From: Clostridiales bacterium
GTDB lineage: Bacteria; Bacillota; Sulfobacillia; UBA995
Assembly (NCBI GenBank): GCA_003517845.1
Contig: DOZU01000082.1
Location: 3,641 to 11,835, forward strand
Length of the DNA: 8,195 bases
Direction of reading: 5' to 3'
A program made the position numbers and the translations under genes. Every line of letters begins with the position of its first letter. The stretch's first letter is position 1. The notes beneath the pieces were generated by a model. It was not told where the DNA came from. It made no database searches and saw only the letters and a list, made by a program, of their open reading frames with translations. Positions 5,790 to 8,195 of this stretch are shown one piece after another.

Positions 5790-6941
5790 TCATGGGACGA
5801 TGAACTGCCGGGGATCCTCGGGCTCGCCGTTCACGCGCACTTCCCAGTGCAGGTGTGGGCCGGTGCTGAACCCCGTGGTGCCCACGCGCCCGATGAGCTG
5901 TCCCCGGGTGACTTCCGCGCCGGCCGCCACGTTGATCCGCGATAGATGCGCGTACAGCGTGGAATACCCACCCCCATGGTCGATGATGACCGTGTTGCCA
6001 TATCCGCCCAGCCAACCGGCCAAGATGACGCCCCCCGCCTCCGCGGCCAGTACCCGGGTACCGCTGGGCGCGGGGATGTCCAAGCCGGTGTGCATCCGCC
6101 GGGTGCGGAGGACGGGATGAAAGCGCATCCCGAACGGTGACGACACGCGCGTAAAGCCGGGAACCGGCCACGCCGCTCGCAGCGGACCCTGGTATTCCCG
6201 GCGCTGGCGGGCAAGCAGTTCCTGGATGTAGGCGGTTACTTTCCGGCTCTGTTCCTCGAGATCATCGAGCGCCCGGCGATAGGCCTCGATGTCCCGTTCG
6301 GTCTGACTGAGCAGGCGGTTGCGCTCGGCTGTCTGTCGTTCAATGCTCGCTTTCTTGGCCTGGGCCTGGCGTCGCAGCCCGGTGATTTCCGTGCGCCTTT
6401 GCTCGAGTTGCGCCCTGGTCCCGGCGATTTGTTCTCGATCCGCCCGTACCTCATGCAGGAGTTCCACGTCCTGAATGAGGATGAAGCGCAGCAAATCCAG
6501 GCGGCTCAGGAAGTCGGCGAAGTCGGTGGCCCCGACCAATACCTCAAGATAGGTTACCGGCCCCTCCTTGTAGGAGGCGATCGCTCGCCTGGCCAGTAGT
6601 CCAGACCGTTGACTTACCTCCGCCTCGGCCGCCGCCAGTTCGCGAGTGACCCGCGTGACTTCCGCCTCGGTCGCCCGTAGCCGGCGTTCGATGTCGGCCA
6701 ACTCCCGCTGGCTCCGACTCAGTTGGCGGTCCAGGTTCCGTATCTGGCCGAGCAAGGTCTGCCGCTGGCTTTCAGCCCTCCTGAGTTCCTCCTGCTGTTG
6801 GCGAATGTCGCGCTGGATGCCCTCCAGTTCCCGCCGTCTCTCCTCAAGCGGATTGCCCAGCGCCTCCGCCGGGCTCAGGAGCAAAAGGGCCAATACCAAC
6901 CACAGGAAGTTCCGCGGGAAGCGCGGCAAGTTGATGGTCAC
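5790..6941 (-). CDS. Secreted coiled-coil M23 (LytM-type) peptidoglycan endopeptidase, PcsB/EnvC-like organisation
   Basis: 383 aa starting at a GTG (6941); a purine-rich AGGGGG lies 7 nt upstream and overlaps the ftsX stop. Residues 1-29 form a signal peptide with a hydrophobic core (FLWLVLALLLLSPAEALG). Residues about 31-115 and 160-250 are long charged coiled coils rich in Q, E and R. Between them is a PcsB-like hydrophobic patch (YKEGPVTYLEVLVGATDFAD, about 124-143). Residues about 255-383 are an M23 domain with the zinc-binding set intact: H284 and D288 in HTGLD, and H363/H365 in GPHLHWEV, plus H332 in YAHLS. It is therefore predicted to be an active cross-bridge endopeptidase, unlike E. 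coli EnvC, whose LytM domain is degenerate and acts only as an activator. Position directly after ftsX suggests its coiled coil docks on the FtsX outer loop; that pairing is inference. Confidence 0.93.
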   Translation of the reverse strand: MTINLPRFPRNFLWLVLALLLLSPAEALGNPLEERRRELEGIQRDIRQQQEELRRAESQRQTLLGQIRNLDRQLSRSQRELADIERRLRATEAEVTRVTRELAAAEAEVSQRSGLLARRAIASYKEGPVTYLEVLVGATDFADFLSRLDLLRFILIQDVELLHEVRADREQIAGTRAQLEQRRTEITGLRRQAQAKKASIERQTAERNRLLSQTERDIEAYRRALDDLEEQSRKVTAYIQELLARQRREYQGPLRAAWPVPGFTRVSSPFGMRFHPVLRTRRMHTGLDIPAPSGTRVLAAEAGGVILAGWLGGYGNTVIIDHGGGYSTLYAHLSRINVAAGAEVTRGQLIGRVGTTGFSTGPHLHWEVRVNGEPEDPRQFIVP

Positions 6942-6952
6942 ACCCGCACCCC

Positions 6953-7843
6953 CTACACCTCAAGCAAGCGGCGCACCGAGATCTGACTGCCCACCACGCC
7001 TACCGCCGCGCCGATGGCCAGCAATACCAGGGTCAAATTGTGGAGCATGGGATCCGGTCCCACCAGCGGCAGGAAGGGCACTCGCTCCACCACGAAGCGA
7101 AACAGCCACCGGTAACCTCCGACCGCCAACAGCGCGGCTACTCCGCCGCCCGCGGCACCGAGGACGATGCCTTCGAGCACGAAGGGCCAGCGGATGTACC
7201 AGTCGGTGGCCCCCACCAGTTTCATGATGGCAATCTCATCGCGCCGGGCGAAGACGGTGATGCGAATGGTGTTCGCGATGATGAAGACGGTGACGCCGGT
7301 CAACAAGACCGCCACGACCAAGCCTGCCAGGCGGAAAAAGTTGGTCAGGTCGAGAAGCCGCCGGACAACTTCCGCGGAATAGGCGATTTCGCGTACTCCG
7401 GGTTGGTGCTTGAGTTCGAAAGCTACCCGCTCCACCAGATCGGGCCGCAACACCTCGATCTCGAACGAAGCGGGCAGCGGGTTGTCCTCCTCGACCGCCG
7501 CGAGGATGAACTGGTCGTCTCCCAGGTATTGCCTTAGTCGGTCCAGAGCTTCTTCCTCGGATACATACGCCAGCCCTACTACCCCGGGGATGCCGGCGAT
7601 GTATGCCTCAAGCTGTCGCAAGTCTACCTCGGGCAGTCCCTCTTCCAGGTAGACCCGGACCTGCAGCTGCCCTTCGACGACGGTAGTCAGGTGGTGAACG
7701 TTGGCTGCAGCCATGAGGAACCCGGCCAGCACGGCCAGGGTCAGGGCCGCGGTGCTTACCGAGGCCAGGCTCAAGACGGAATTGGCCGCGATGCCCCGGA
7801 ATGCCTCGCGGAAGCCGCGACCGAGCGATCTAAGAAAGCCCAT
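6953..7843 (-). CDS. ftsX: Cell-division permease-like protein FtsX
   Basis: This is the membrane partner of FtsE; its large extracytoplasmic loop recruits and activates a coiled-coil peptidoglycan hydrolase. The chosen ATG at 7843 gives 296 aa starting MGFLRSLGRGFREAFRGI, the usual FtsX beginning. An upstream in-frame start at 7897 would add 18 atypical residues inside ftsE. The layout is canonical: a cytoplasmic N-terminal helix, TM1 at about 23-48, an extracellular domain at about 49-170 (with YVSEEEALDRL and PASFEIEVLRPD), TM2 at about 171-193, the conserved cytoplasmic segment RRDEIAIMKLVGATDWYIR (201-218), TM3 at about 221-243 and TM4 at about 267-290. No strong Shine-Dalgarno is seen before 7843, which fits coupling to ftsE. 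The M23 gene begins 11 bp after the TAG stop and is the natural candidate for the hydrolase controlled by this complex. Confidence 0.96.
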   Translation of the reverse strand: MGFLRSLGRGFREAFRGIAANSVLSLASVSTAALTLAVLAGFLMAAANVHHLTTVVEGQLQVRVYLEEGLPEVDLRQLEAYIAGIPGVVGLAYVSEEEALDRLRQYLGDDQFILAAVEEDNPLPASFEIEVLRPDLVERVAFELKHQPGVREIAYSAEVVRRLLDLTNFFRLAGLVVAVLLTGVTVFIIANTIRITVFARRDEIAIMKLVGATDWYIRWPFVLEGIVLGAAGGGVAALLAVGGYRWLFRFVVERVPFLPLVGPDPMLHNLTLVLLAIGAAVGVVGSQISVRRLLEV

Positions 7844-8195
7844 GTCCGTACCCGCCCCGCCCGTCATCGCGGTGGATCCGGCCCTGGACCATCGCAACGA
7901 CGCGGCGGTTCAGCCGGTCCACTATGCCCTGGGCATGCGTCGCCATGATCACGGTGCGCCCCCGCCGGTTGATTTCTTCCAGCAAGGCGACGATTCCCCA
8001 GGCCGTATCCGGGTCTAAATTGCCGGTAGGCTCATCGGCGATTACCGCCGCCGGGTTGTTCACGATCGCGCGCGCCAAGGCCACGCGCTGTTGTTCGCCG
8101 CTGGACAACTCATGGGGGTAAGCCCGGAGTCGATGGCCCAAACCCACCAGTTCCAGCACCGCCGGCGCCCGCCGGCGAATCTCGCGGCCGCTGGC
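7830..8195 (-). CDS. ftsE: Cell-division ABC transporter ATPase FtsE, C-terminal part (5' end outside window)
   Basis: This is the ATPase of the FtsEX complex, which couples ATP hydrolysis in the cytoplasm to activation of a peptidoglycan hydrolase outside the membrane. The frame is open to the window edge, so the N-terminus with Walker A is missing; about 121 codons remain before a TAG stop. Visible in order are a helical segment (EIRRRAPAVLELVGL), the ABC signature (HELSSGEQQRVALARAI), Walker B and D-loop (AAVIADEPTGNLDPDT) and the H-loop histidine in VIMATHA. The signature reads LSSGE where FtsE usually has LSGGE. The strong match to the FtsE C-terminal half and the immediately following ftsX make the assignment firm. 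The 3' end overlaps the preferred ftsX start by 14 bp, implying translational coupling. The short tail after GRIHRDD is Gly-rich. Confidence 0.96.
   Translation of the reverse strand, partial: ASGREIRRRAPAVLELVGLGHRLRAYPHELSSGEQQRVALARAIVNNPAAVIADEPTGNLDPDTAWGIVALLEEINRRGRTVIMATHAQGIVDRLNRRVVAMVQGRIHRDDGRGGYGHGLS

Overview
The window reads as part of a chromosome of a high-GC bacterium, most likely a member of the Bacillota (Firmicutes). The evidence is gene order. Read on the minus strand, from the right end to about 3180, it carries ftsE - ftsX - coiled-coil M23 peptidase - S41 C-terminal processing peptidase - polytopic PDZ protein. This is the cell-division cluster typical of Bacillota and resembles the ftsEX / ctpB / minJ neighbourhood of Bacillus subtilis. 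The exact lineage cannot be fixed from this window. Every gene called here lies on the minus strand, and the long plus-strand reading frames are GC-driven shadows.

Right half (8195 to 3182): the ftsE 3' end overlaps ftsX by 14 bp, ftsX is followed 11 bp later by the M23 gene, and after a 75-bp AT-rich gap come the S41 peptidase and, 19 bp on, the MinJ-like PDZ membrane protein. The FtsEX complex, the secreted coiled-coil endopeptidase with intact zinc ligands, and the MinJ-like protein make a coherent set for controlling septal peptidoglycan cleavage and division-site placement. The S41 protease probably acts outside the membrane on a partner or regulator.

Middle (about 3181 to 2353): a RAYT (REP-associated tyrosine transposase, HUH/Y1 family) gene sits downstream of the division cluster. 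It is accompanied by 29-bp REP-like palindromes with 14-bp arms that begin with the tetranucleotide GTAG. One palindrome lies just upstream of the transposase start, one lies inside its coding sequence and is translated in frame, a degenerate half copy lies beside that one, and a further copy is at the left end of the window (23-51).

Left (2356 to 200): a full-length fused acyl-CoA synthetase of the NDP-forming (ADP-forming acetate-CoA ligase) type. Its likely start codon overlaps the transposase stop as ATGA. A palindromic insertion-like stretch sits in frame in the linker between its two halves. The last 199 bp hold only a REP palindrome and a GC-rich hairpin.

The most interesting part is the REP/RAYT module: a transposase whose own reading frame contains its presumed substrate palindrome, placed between a conserved division operon and a metabolic gene.
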